Shown: in pieces, positions 30,679 through 40,950 of the stretch | How positions within the stretch are numbered: the first letter of the stretch is position 1 | Layout: each line of letters opens with the position of its first letter | Origin: Chlorops oryzae | Taxonomy: Eukaryota; Arthropoda; Insecta; Diptera; Chloropidae | Length of the DNA stretch: 64,000 nt | Assembly: GCA_020466095.1 (NCBI GenBank) | Contig: CM035808.1 | Location: 81,384,779 to 81,448,778, forward strand | Direction of reading: 5' to 3' | Translations under genes and position numbers: made by a program | Notes under the pieces: generated by a model | Database searches by the model: none | Told to the model about the DNA's origin: nothing | Seen by the model: the letters and a program-made list of their open reading frames with translations, nothing else

Positions 30679-31090
30679 TATTATGTGCCAGTGCTTATCT
30701 TGGGGGACTCTGCTTTTCCAGATAAGGCGAGAAGCTTAATGAAGCCGTATGCAAGGTTTATTAATGAAACTTCAGAGTACGGCGGCAAAAGCACTTTAAT
30801 TATTGCCAGTCCAAAGCACGAGGAGTGTTGAAGAATCTTTTTGGGCAACTTAAAGCCAGACTCAGGTGCATCTAAAAAGCCCTGGATAATTCTTTGAGCA
30901 GTATTAACGCCTTTGTATAAGCGTGCTGCGTTCCACACATTTTTTTAATTGAGAATGGCGATAGTATCAACGAAACCTGGCTGCAAAACTAATAAAGTAA
31001 TGAGAATAATCGTGTTTATTTCAATTATAAAGAAGTAACTACAGATCACCAAAACAACCCCGAAATAATAAGAAATGCCATAGCTTCCTT
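30679..31090 (+). pseudogene. PIF/Harbinger transposase C-terminal part (copy 3)
   Basis: The longest downstream copy. It starts VPVLILGDSAFP, then HFNYCQSKARGVLKNLFG, LKARLRCI, LDNSLSSINAF and ENGDSINETWLQ. After two stops it has YFNYKEVTTDHQNNPEI and IRNAIA, the usual C-terminus. The nuclease cuts DNA at TWA targets in intact elements; frameshifts make this one dead. The sequence before the TATA is at 16030-16171. Confidence 0.75.
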
Positions 31091-31329
31091 TTTATTTATT
31101 TATTTTATTTCTTTTCTTTTATACAAAATCCTGGCACAGTGAGAAGTATTCTCATAATAAGTGCTAGTCAATGCGATTAATTAATTAATATATTCAAGAG
31201 TGAGAAAATATAATCTAGAATATGTTTAATGGCTTACACCTATAAGATGATATTTCATATTTAAGTTCAAGAATTCAATTTACTATTTAATAGATCTACA
31301 TATAATACACAGTTTAAAAATTCAATTTT
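31091..31329. other. AT-rich, no gene seen
   Basis: Simple TTTATTTATT tract after the transposase C-terminus, then unique-looking AT-rich DNA. Confidence 0.4.
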
Positions 31330-31470
31330 TATCTTAATCTATGTACAAAAGTGTTGTCTTAAGCGCATCCTGAAAAGTCTAAAGTTGCTTGTGGATTTCA
31401 ATGTGTTTGGTAGTATATTCCAAAGGCGAATTGCATATACAAGAAATTGTCTTTCAGACGTAAAGGTTTT
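31330..31470 (-). pseudogene. LINE ORF2 C-terminal remnant
   Basis: Minus strand reads TSERQFLVYAIRLWNILP, then a basic stretch with FRLFRMRLRQHF: the rlWNsLP signature near the end of CR1/Jockey-type ORF2 proteins. Nothing further upstream is recognised. Confidence 0.55.
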
Positions 31471-32314
31471 GTATTTCTTTTAGGTAAGTATAAAAATTTT
31501 CTAATATTTATGTTAAAGTAAAGAAAGAAGTCCATTTTCATTTCGAGGCAAATCAATCACAGTTCTTGTGTTGTAAAAAAAAACATTAGAAAGAAATAAA
31601 TTATGTTCGTTTAAAAAATTCCACTGAAGCCTCTTGAACTTAAGCTTTCCTTTCAATGTGTCTTTTCAGATCAATTCCTGTTTCTCCTCTACAATCTAAG
31701 ATAGCCTTTCGGATGATTTGCTAACTTCGTCCACATTTCCTTCAACCTTTTTGAAAATATTTACCAATTTTCTTTTTTTGCCTTAGGTTTGGACGCCGAT
31801 GGCAATGGTGGATACGGACACTCGTGCGAATTTGGTTACTCAAAATCTTCGGAAGCGACTTCAATAATGGAGTTTATATCCTAAAAGATAAAAAATTTAA
31901 ATTTGTTACAATAAATGATTTCTTTTAGTTACTATTTATACCATCCTGCAGCCAGATTTCAGTGTTGTGGCGTTTGCTGAGAGCGACAAGGTTTTTCATT
32001 TCGTAATATAAGTCCCAGTCTGAAGGAGATCCACCTGTTTTTCCAACTTTTCGCGTTTCTTTACTGTTAAAAGTAATTTTATTATATTATTATAGGTAAT
32101 CAACATCTAGTCTTTTTCCAGTAAAACCAATCAATAACGTTTGGTCATGTCGTGCATTTTCGATTAGAATTCCTCCACTCCGTTTATAAATCTTTCCCTC
32201 CTCATTAATTCCGTCATTTCTGCCAGTATGTGGCTTTTCCTTCGGCATTCGCGGAATTGATCCTATATCTCCAATAAATAAGCAAGCAAGGCCCGCTCGC
32301 TTACCTGCTCCCAC
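31471..32314 (-). pseudogene. Unrecognised minus-strand coding remnant (possible SANT/MADF-like)
   Basis: Short minus-strand frames with intron-like gaps. 32314-32090 starts MGAGKRAGLACLF. 32060-31940 contains KVGKTGGSPSDWDLYYEM and ALSKRHNTEIW. 31890-31770 contains INSIIEVASEDFE. The KTGGSPSxW piece resembles SANT/MADF-like DNA-binding proteins that accompany PIF/Harbinger elements, and one lies just to the left. I cannot assign it firmly. 31471-31770 shows nothing else. Confidence 0.25.
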
Positions 32315-32480
32315 TTACTTGCACTTTTCTGTGCTGATGAAGAAAAATTGCAAATTATTATACACGCGGTCTAAACTCATTAATATTCTGCTGTTTACTT
32401 ACAGTTTTTATCCATTTTCAGTCTTCTCGATATCACAGGGCTCTGAGCAAAAAAAAACACAACTGTACAGCGGACGATGC

Positions 32481-32821
32481 AAAAGAAGAAAACGAAACAC
32501 ATTTGACTTCGTCTGAACGGTTAGTTTCACGACACGAAACACATGTTTTAGAGCTCCGTCTGAACGAGCCTGTCTATTATGTCTTATTACACAAACCAAA
32601 ACGAAGTGTTAAGCTTCTAAACACCCCGAAAACGCTTCTTTCGACTAGAAATCGTATTGAAATTTCAGGCATATCTATCTATCAACCTCACTGGTCACAC
32701 GTTAAGGCTTGCTCAGACGAAGCTCCACAACATGCGGTTTGCCTCGTGAAACACAAAAACACAAATGCAAAACTACACGTTCAGACATAGTTATTCGTGT
32801 TTCGTTTTCCTCTTCTTCTTC
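32481..32821. repeat. Imperfect inverted-repeat (MITE-like) element
   Basis: Left arm AAGAAAACGAAACAC...GTCTGAACG (from 32481) pairs with the complement of CGTTCAGACATAG...GTGTTTCGTTTTCCTC (to 32821). The pairing continues inward through GTTTCACGA and GAGCTCCGTCTGAACGAGCCT, so most of the 340 bp can fold into one long hairpin. No target duplication is clear. The 95-codon frame across it is a by-product. Confidence 0.55.
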
Positions 32822-33620
32822 TTATTTGTTTGTCAAAATGTTTTGAAATAGTCTTTCTTGCCTACTTTGAAAGTATAAAAGAAATGTGGAGTGAATGTCA
32901 AACTATGAATGAATTTAGATCAAGCCTTATGCGAACATGTTTTGAAGAAACTTGTAAGTAGAGAAACACGTGGGAAGAAAAAAGATGGTTGTTTGTGGAA
33001 TGTTCCGAATTTTTTTTTGTGTTTTTTCTCATGCATTCAAATGGAATGTTTTCGAAACACGTCTAATAAGTGTGGCCGGAGAGTAAAGAAAATTTTTAAA
33101 AAAATCGATAATAAGGGCAACCAAGCATATTGAGCCGTACAGTATGCAGGTCAATAAAAAAGAAAGGATTTGCCTGTGTAACTTGGTTTCAGCATTTTTA
33201 TGATTGATAATACCCTTTTGAGGGTATAATGTATATATAATAAATAGAAGTATTATCAAGCAATCAACGAAGTCCCAGCAGTGGAAATATTACAAAGTAT
33301 TGTCATGTATATTTTCAAGGCTCAATTTAAATAATTGTGGGTGTCCTGGCAATAATAAAAGGTATATAAGACTTGTTTTTGATATTTGCGCAAATGCAAA
33401 ATTTTTGTAGAAGGCACTTAGGTAGCTCCATACAGCGACTTAATAAATAGCTGGAGGTCGTGGAATGCGGGGTAAAGGGGAGGGGGATTAGCCAGCCACG
33501 GGCTATCCTGAGAGCTTTCACGAGTGCATAGGACATGTGTTCCCTCACTCAAGCCCCTTAAAAATCACTAGATTAGCGCTTCTGGGTTCTGATTGCGGAT
33601 ATGAAAAAAAAACACAGGTC
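32822..33620. other. No recognisable gene
   Basis: AT-rich DNA with short frames only (for example 32909-33133). A GC-richer patch at 33440-33560 codes weakly on the minus strand but matches nothing I know. Confidence 0.4.
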
Positions 33621-33851
33621 TGTAATCATGTCATGTATTGTAGGCTTAAAGATTAATTCAGTGCTATGTATTCTAGGCTTTAAGTATGATGTAGATTATA
33701 ATTAAGATTTAGGTTATAACACGGCTTTAGACAATCAGCTGTTAGTTTTTTCTAGAATAATTCTGGGTAATATTCGATTTCCGTTGATGTAAAAAAGAAC
33801 ACAGCGAGACACGCCCGCATCGAAAAGAAAAATCAAATAAAGAAGTCTACA
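33621..33851 (+). mobile_element. Gypsy-B 5' LTR (231 bp)
   Basis: Starts TGTAATCATGTC and ends AAGTCTACA. Differs from the 3' LTR by scattered substitutions and by lacking the 61-bp duplication. No obvious PBS directly after it (TCAGAAGTAGG follows). Confidence 0.85.
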
Positions 33852-33892
33852 TCAGAAGTAGGATACTTCCACAAAGTATATTTTTGCATTAA

Positions 33893-35155
33893 TTGAAAAT
33901 GGAGAAACAACATAAGCTTGAAATGATCGCCGCATTGGCAGCAGAAAAGGTAATAGTGCCAATGGATGCAACCGTAGAGCGATTGCGTGCTATGTGGAAA
34001 AATCTGAATTTAACACATGCTGCTGCATCCAATGGCAGAGATGGTTCTAATCAGTCAAAGATGCCCTATGATACTGCCGTTCTTGTGCACACTGAAGCTG
34101 GTGGTACAGATACTGATGACGTTGATGCAAATGCTGATGTCAATCCTAATGCCAATCAAGATGTCAATCCTGATGCCAACTCAGATGTCAATCCTGAAGC
34201 CAATCCTGACGAGAATCCTAATCGTTACTTTGATGCTTATTCTGACGTCAATTTTAATGCCTATCCTTATGGCAATTGTGGAAACGATGATGAAGCCCGG
34301 CAAATAAACGCAAACTTACAGCTGCTCCTTAAGAGATGCGAACTACTTTTGCTTCAGCGCGAAGTTCAAGAACTGGGCGCATTTCAAACTCCTTCACGAA
34401 TGCTGGACATAAGCGCCATAGAATCGATGGTACCTCGGTTCAATGGCGATGACCATTATGATATAAAGAAATGGTTAGCCGACCTTGAGGATGCTTTTAT
34501 CGTCCTTAAGTTTGATTCCCGAGCACGACTAATAGCTTGCCGTCGTTTGTTAGATGGAACTGCAAAGATTTTTTTACGTTAGATCTCTGTGAGCACCTAT
34601 GACGAACTTAAAAGCTATTTGTTACATGAGGTCGCTCGTACATTTTCTATGGAGGAAATATATATTCAACTACGAAACCGGTATCTTCGGCCTGATGAAA
34701 CTTTGAAGCGCTAAATAATTGCAATGCAAGAGATCGCAGCCAAATCTAACATCCCTGAAGGTGAACTGGTCAATTTAGTTATTGAAGGCGTTGGCGATCG
34801 CTCCAATAACATAATGCTGCTGCTGAGCGCGACCAGCATTATGGAACTTAAGCGATTGGCAGACCGGTATGAACGTAAAAGACTTCGCACTCCTTCAATT
34901 CCCATTGCCAACGAGCAATCGAAAAGTGGTGCACAAATAGCAGCTACATCTGCTACTACTGCGGTCACCCCAGCTAAAAACAAATTCTTTCTGTCAACAA
35001 ACCAGCAACTGATGCTCCCCGCTGTTTTAACTGTTCCCGACTCGGACACTACAAAATTCAGTGTCCTCAACCAAGGGGACCTGACAGATCTTGCTTCCGT
35101 TGCTCACAAATGTGCCATACTTACCGTTACTGCCCTGATCGCTTATCAAAAACTG
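33893..35155 (+). pseudogene. Gypsy-B gag with octapeptide repeats and zinc knuckles
   Basis: The frame 33893-34582 begins MKMEKQHKLEMI. About 80 residues in is a run of DVNPxANx octapeptides (34125-34225), then MLDISAIESMVPRFNG, the start of a Gypsy-type capsid. A TAG at 34580 and TAA at 34713 interrupt; the 34724-35158 frame continues capsid-like sequence. In another frame at about 35018-35130 are two zinc knuckles, CFNCSRLGHYKIQC and a degenerate CFRCSQMCHTYRYC. Gag binds and packages RNA in intact elements. Because the frame changes, this copy is not translatable whole. Confidence 0.8.
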
Positions 35156-35159
35156 TAGC

Positions 35160-35472
35160 CATGATTGATGATGGAGTGCCGCAAATTGCTAAGCAACTTG
35201 ATGCATTTGATCTGGTGAGTGCCGCTTTTGGTCCGTTGGAATTGAGCAAGAATGAATTTATTTCCTTTTTCTCTCTTTTTGATTCTGGTAGTCCGAAATC
35301 GTTTGTGAGAAAGTCAGTGGTTCCCAATTACGTGGGTGATAAGATCGCTCTTACGAAATACCGTGGTCTTGAAAATAAAAATCTCATATCTTTTGGAAAT
35401 GTCGAGTGTTTTATAAAACTTAATGATAAAGTGACGAAACAAAATTTAATTGATGAAGCCAATCCTAAGTAA
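35160..35472 (+). pseudogene. Gypsy-B protease
   Basis: Frame 35110-35472 in continuity with the second zinc knuckle. The aspartic protease active site is FSLFDSGSPKSFV at about 35270, then GDKIALTKYRG. The frame stops at 35472, after which the element jumps to integrase C-terminal sequence, marking the internal deletion. Confidence 0.75.
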
Positions 35473-35529
35473 ATTATCTGAAAATGCAAATCACTCTGAT
35501 TAGCACCTAAAAATTTCTCAGAAAGAATA

Positions 35530-35971
35530 TGATATCAATAACTTTGTCCATATGTCCACAGGTGTGACTCCTTCTGTCCTTCTATTTGGCACTGAGCAAC
35601 AGGTCCCTATTGTTGACGAGTTGAGTGAATATCTTGAACCAATGGAAGATGATATTAGTTTAGATAGACAACTCCTTAGAAACCAAGCATCCCAAAATAT
35701 TTTGCGTTCACAAGAGTATAACGCGCAATATTTTAATCGCACCCATGTACCTGCAAACGTATTTGATCAAGGCGGCTTTCTTGTAATTAAAAACGTCAAT
35801 GCCACTCCTGGTCTAAACAAGAAACCGATTCCTCTTTACAGGAGACCTTACGTGATCGCAAAAAAGTTGGCTCATGACAGATATTTGGTTCGTGATATCG
35901 ATGGCTTTCAAGTGACCCAGATGCCTTACAATAGTATCCGTCATAACCATAAAGCGACACTCTCTGATTGA
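35530..35971 (+). pseudogene. Gypsy-B integrase C-terminal region
   Basis: 139-codon frame starting near MSTGVTPSVLLFG, the TGxTPxxLxFG block that follows the integrase core, then FDQGGFLVIKN and RRPYVIAKKLAHDRYLVRDI, the GPY/F-like C-terminal module. The catalytic D,D-35-E core is absent. Confidence 0.8.
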
Positions 35972-36054
35972 AATTATATATATCAAATACTACAATTAAT
36001 TCAGATAGCTATTTTTCTCAAATCGTGGTCGATTTGCTTGTAGGATTGCTGAGC

Positions 36055-36346
36055 TGTAATCATGTCATGTATTGTAGGTTTTAAGATTAATACAGTGCTA
36101 TGTATTCTAGGCTTTAAGTATGATGTAGATTATAATTAAGATTAAGGTTATAATACGGTTTTAGACAATCAGCTGTTAGTTTTTTCTAAAATAATTCTGG
36201 GTGATATTCGATTTAATACAGTTTTAGACAATCAGCTGTGAGTTTTTTCTAAAATAATTCTGGGTAATATTCGATTTCCGTTGATGTAAAAAAACACAGC
36301 GAGACACGCCCGCATCGAAAAGAAAAATCAAATAAAGAAGTTTACA
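36055..36346 (+). mobile_element. Gypsy-B 3' LTR (292 bp, internal duplication)
   Basis: Contains ACAATCAGCTGT(T/G)AGTTTTTTC...ATATTCGATTT twice in tandem (about 36165-36215 and 36228-36278), which explains its extra length over the 5' LTR. Confidence 0.85.
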
Positions 36347-36760
36347 GGTCCTAAAGAGCGTTCTTAACTACTGAAAACTATTGTCAGCTTAGTTTGAATT
36401 ATTACCTGATTGGTTTACCAAACGATTAAAAGGTTGCTTCGGGCCCAAGAGCTTAAATTTCTGTGGATTAGACCCGGATATCGTTAGCTAAATTCCTACG
36501 AGTTCATTCGAGGAGCACGAGAAAAAGAAAGAGACTAATTGTAAAGATTCTAGTGACGTGCGCAGTTGCGTACAAGGCTTCTTACTAGGTGTCTCGACGT
36601 AACTAAGGCGGTCGCATGTTTTTTTTTCGAAAGATGAAAATTTTTTTTCTTTAACTTTTCATTATTTGTTGTATCTTTTTTTAAATAGGAACTAACAAAG
36701 AGTATTCAATCGTACTTCTAAATAAGTTTTAGCTACTTATACCGCATATAAAATATGATA
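36347..36760. other. No recognisable gene; T-rich tracts
   Basis: Unique-looking DNA with T-runs at 36618, 36640 and 36678 that could be the poly-A tail (complement) of the minus-strand LINE to the right. No coding signal. Confidence 0.4.
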
Positions 36761-39490
36761 GGAATGGCCTCAATTCAAGGTTTGGGCTCTTGATAGGTTT
36801 GAGCCTCTCGAAGTGAGGGCGGTGTTTTTTTGCACAGATGGCCATTGCCGTAGCTGGACAATCGTGTGTGGCAAAGTGTTCGAGGGGGTATATCGCACCA
36901 AGTAGACGGCTGACACATAAAAAAGATCTACAGCGATGAGTCGTTCGCGTAGACGCGTACTTTTCGACGGGTGGCGATTGCCGCAGCTGGAAAATCGTTG
37001 TCGCAAAGTAATCGGATTCGCGGTTTGGCATCGACTGCTTCTATATGCAGGCCCGGTAATTCTTTAGAGCGTAATTGTGGGACGATCAATTCTTCATAGT
37101 CTGGAACTCGAAGCAGTAAAGGGTAAGAACTCAGGCGTGCAACTTCATCCCTTACTAACGGTATTTCCAGGTCTCGGTGGATATTTGCGTTTCGTCTACA
37201 CCGAGGCGCACCTGTAATAACACGAAGTAGTTTTGATTGTACTTTTTGTATGATTTCAATGCTGGACTGACTAGCATTTCCCCATAATTCGACTCCGTAT
37301 AACCAAGTTGATTTTAATATACTTCTATATAAAATAATTTTATGTTCAATTTTTAAAGGCGAGCGATGGTTTATAAGCCAATAAAACTTAAAAGCTTTCA
37401 GTTTCAATGCGTTTCTTTTCGCTTCTATATGCCTCCACCATGAAAGACGCCTGTCTAAGTGAAAACCTAGGTAAACAACGTTTTCTGTCTGTGGGACCAG
37501 TATATTGTTTATTGTTATAGGTGGGCATGTGCCTTTTTTGAGAGTTTATGTCACGTGCTGACTTTTTTGTTCGTTTATTTTGACGCGCCATATTACAAGC
37601 CATATTTCGATTACCTTTATGTGTGATTGCAGATTTCGAAAAATACTAATTACAGGGAAAGCCGCTGTGTACAGTTAGAATAGGAATGATCCAAGAACAC
37701 TCCTTTGAGGCACGCCTGCTTTCTTTATTTTGGGTAATGTGGTCTTTAAATTTAACTTTAAAGGCTCTATTTCTTAAGTAGCACATAAGAATCCCGTGAA
37801 CACAAGCAGGTAGGAGAGATTTTATTTTATTAATAAGTCCTTCGTGCCAAACCTTATCAAATGCCTGGGCTACACCCAAAAAGACGGCAGAACAGTATTC
37901 TTTATATTCAAAAGCATTTCGAATTTCATTCGTTTTACGATTAACTTGCTCTATAGTACCATGATATTTACGTAAACCGAACTGGTGATTTGGGTTAAAA
38001 TTATTTTCTGATAAATCAGTCAATTTAAAGAGCAGTGCTTTTTTTAAAAAGTATTGAAATGCACGGGAGAAGGCTAATTGGGGTATAGGACGACAGAATT
38101 GTCGTGTTTTTGGCAGGCTTTGCGATCATTTTTATTAAAGGGGATTTTCACTAAACAGGAAAATAGTTAAATCGCATGATAGCATTGAAAAGCGTCGTAA
38201 TAAACTTAATTTCAATTAGTGGCAGCTCAATGATCATTTTAGGACTTATTTTCTCCTCTCCAGAAGCCCTTTTGGGAAATAATTGACCATTGATTATTTT
38301 CCTTATATCATTTGCGCGGAAGGTGATCGGAAAATTGCTGGAATTTAATTGAGTTGTTGGCATTTCATAGCCTCCAACAGCAGTGTTGGGTTGAAAAACT
38401 ACCTTCTAATGATTTGCACATATGTTAGCTTTATCTTTTTCGCTCCGCGTCCAATTTCCATGGTGGTATCTAATAAGGGACTCCCGTACATTCAGCGAAT
38501 TAATATATTTACTTGCTTTCCATAAAGAATATTTTCCTATAGCCTGTGGTGATTATTTTGAGACTTAGCTCCTGCATTCGTCATTTCTCTCTCTTGGGAT
38601 GGCCTTTTTTAGTTCGTTTGTTGCAGTTTTATATCAAAGCCTTGCAACAGGGGATCTGCATTGCTGCTCCTTCCGCCTGAGCCTTCGTTTTTCTATGACA
38701 AGCCTTTCTATGTCTTGATTGCTATTAGGAAAGCCCTTATTTTAGTTTTTAATTCTAGGCGTTGACTGCTCTGGCGCTGTCGTTAAAATTGATTTTAATA
38801 CAGTACTAGCGTCATCAATGTGGTCTATACTGTCAATGGTGTTATTAGTATGAATGTGAGAAACAACATGTTTTTTATACTTCAGCCAGTAGGTGTTATT
38901 AGAAGTAAGCCCTCTGAGTGATTCAACAAAAATTGTTTTGTCTGATAGATTGAAGAAGACAGGTGAGTAGTCGGAAGAGAGACCGAAGACTGTTTTGACC
39001 AGTATGCTGGCTGTCCCGGTGATAAATAATCTAGCCTACCCATACTGTTTGTAGGAGTATGATACAAATGTCTTCTTTTTGGACTTATAAGTCGAGATAC
39101 CCAGTGCGTATGCTAAGCATTGAAATCTCCAGCTGCTAAGAATTTGCTGCCTAGAATATCAAGAAATCCTTATATTGTATTTCTGTGACCCAGAAGCGAG
39201 GAAGACAGTAGACAGAAGATAAAGTCAAATTACTACACCGATTTTGTGAGTCGATTTTGAATTGGATGTTGGCATTAGGAAATATGAGGCATATGACTCA
39301 AGTGAAAAGTGTGTTATCCTGCATCCAACTAGACTCGCTGTTTCAGCATGCGCTTTTCCATTAGGGTGGTTTGTTTGGTAGAATCGATATCCCGGTATGG
39401 AAAAATTGTTTTTGTCAGTTAAGTGTGTCTCTGATAGAAGCATGACATCGATAGAATTGTTTGAGAGAAAATAAGTTAAATCCGTTTTGT
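36761..39490 (-). pseudogene. Jockey-clade LINE ORF2 (endonuclease-RT), decayed
   Basis: Minus-strand fragments in ORF2 order. Endonuclease LLSETHLTDK...GYRFYQTNHP (39443-39225), then a later endonuclease piece (39067-38882). RT start: NDIRKIINGQ (38363-38151). RT middle: FGLRKYHGTIEQV and AQAFDKVWHEGL (38023-37646). C-terminus: LKIEHKIILYRSILKSTWL (37407-36928). The segment with the catalytic FADD is missing between 37640 and 37410. It is related to, but clearly diverged from, the plus-strand Jockey at 53048-57582. The 3' UTR contains a duplicated ATTGCCGYAGCTGGA motif (36840 and 36975). Confidence 0.8.
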
Positions 39491-40950
39491 GTTGGCGAAT
39501 GCCATTTGCATTCCATCAACATTGAATTAGTGAGTTCGTTTTTGAGAAATGAGTATTCGGAGCATCTGATTTTGTGCTCGGACTAGCATAGATGTCCAAA
39601 TTTTGGTCATGCATTGTGTCAAACGGCAAATCATATTTTCCAAATTGTTGCTTTTGGACTGATATGGAATTTGAGTGTTGGTTGTACCTATCTTTAGATG
39701 AAAAGCATAGGACACACGTGGTTTAAGTGACGAATTTTTTGTAGCTTTTTTGTTAGCAGGAGCCTCAAGGAAAACAAATTTATTTTGAGGATTACGTGCA
39801 GTTTTCTTTTGCTGCAATAAACAGCTTTTAAGTTCCTTATAAATAGGACAGCCTCTGTAATTTGCGGTGTGGTCACCCCCGCATATGCTACACTTCTTTA
39901 TATTTTCCTCATTGCAACCTTTAAAGGTACAGTTGGAAGAATTATGGAATTCTCCACATACCACACAGACCACACGTAAGGTGCAATAAGAGTTTGTATG
40001 TACATACTCCTGACAGTTAGTACATTGGACTGGTCCACTTCGCATATGAGTCTCCTGAACAACAATTGCACGGTGTAAAAGGTACCGCAGGTTATATATA
40101 GGATGCGTTTAATTTTTTTGAATTTTAAGCTATCCGCAACAAGTTCAACTTTGAACATTGGCTGGGGTACCTTTTTCCTCTTAAATATGTTAATAATAGA
40201 TTTTACTTGGAATCCATTCTCTTCAAACGCTTGCTTTATTTCAGATATTGGAATATCTTATTCCTGGCCCTTTATTACAACGGACAGACCTTTTCTAAAT
40301 TTGAGCTGCAATTTGTAGTAGCTCTTTATTTTTTCATCGAAGTGTTTTGTAACAAGTCGATAGTTGCTTTCTTTATAGACCTGAATTTTAGTCTCGTGGA
40401 TGTTTCTTCTAATAAGTGGAACAATAAAGAATTAGCTTTTATCTATTAGTTGAAGAAAGCCTTCTACCAATCCATTGGAGCTACGCTCACAGAGATATTT
40501 TAAAGCAGGTTTTCGCTCACGTGGGGAATTTTCCTTCTCACTAGTTTCTGCGTTATCTGTTACACCCAGTGCTGCAAATCTATTTCCTTTTTAAACACTT
40601 GAGGGAGTAGAAGCTGGCATTGTTTTTGTAATTTTTACTTTGCCTACATACGTTTTTTGTGGGCCTGGCTTTCTTTTATTAGTGATATAGCGGCCCATTC
40701 CTGTCTGGATTGCCAACTCGTTTGAATTAATGCTAGCGTTAGTAGCTGCTGCAATACTAGTTTAAGTTTCTTTGTTGGTTTGTCTTGTTGTTGCTCGCAC
40801 TTAAAGCCATTGTAAGTCGTATGTATGCGATTTTCAAGCAAAGTATTTACTTCGTATATTGTAATGTAAGCGTTCTTAGCATAAGGCTCACTTATTGAAT
40901 GACGACGTGTACGTAAGGAGCTTTCGCTTGGCATGCGTACGTTTGTAAGA
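39491..40950 (-). pseudogene. Jockey-clade LINE ORF1 (gag-like, zinc knuckles)
   Basis: Minus frame 39527-40045 contains CTNCQEYVHTNSYC, CVVCGEFHNSSNC and CSICGGDHTANYRGC, the three CCHC-type knuckles of Jockey ORF1, followed by PIYKELKSC. An N-terminal piece lies at 40934-40644. The frame is broken in between. ORF1 binds element RNA. Confidence 0.75.

Larger units (their letters stand above)
33621..36346 (+). mobile_element. Gypsy-B: internally deleted Gypsy LTR retrotransposon
   Basis: 5' LTR 33621-33851 and 3' LTR 36055-36346 both run TGTAATCATG to TCTACA/TTTACA. GGTC stands on both outer sides (33617-33620 and 36347-36350), a 4-bp target duplication typical of Gypsy. Inside are gag, protease and only the C-terminus of integrase: RT, RNase H and the integrase catalytic core are missing. 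It is therefore non-autonomous. The 3' LTR is about 61 bp longer because of an internal tandem duplication. Confidence 0.9.

Noticed and set aside
34017..34307. Frame MLLHPMAEMVLISQ with repeated ILMP units as a repeat protein
   Set aside because: Alternative frame of the 24-bp minisatellite in Gypsy-B gag; the DVNPxANx frame belongs to the longer gag ORF.
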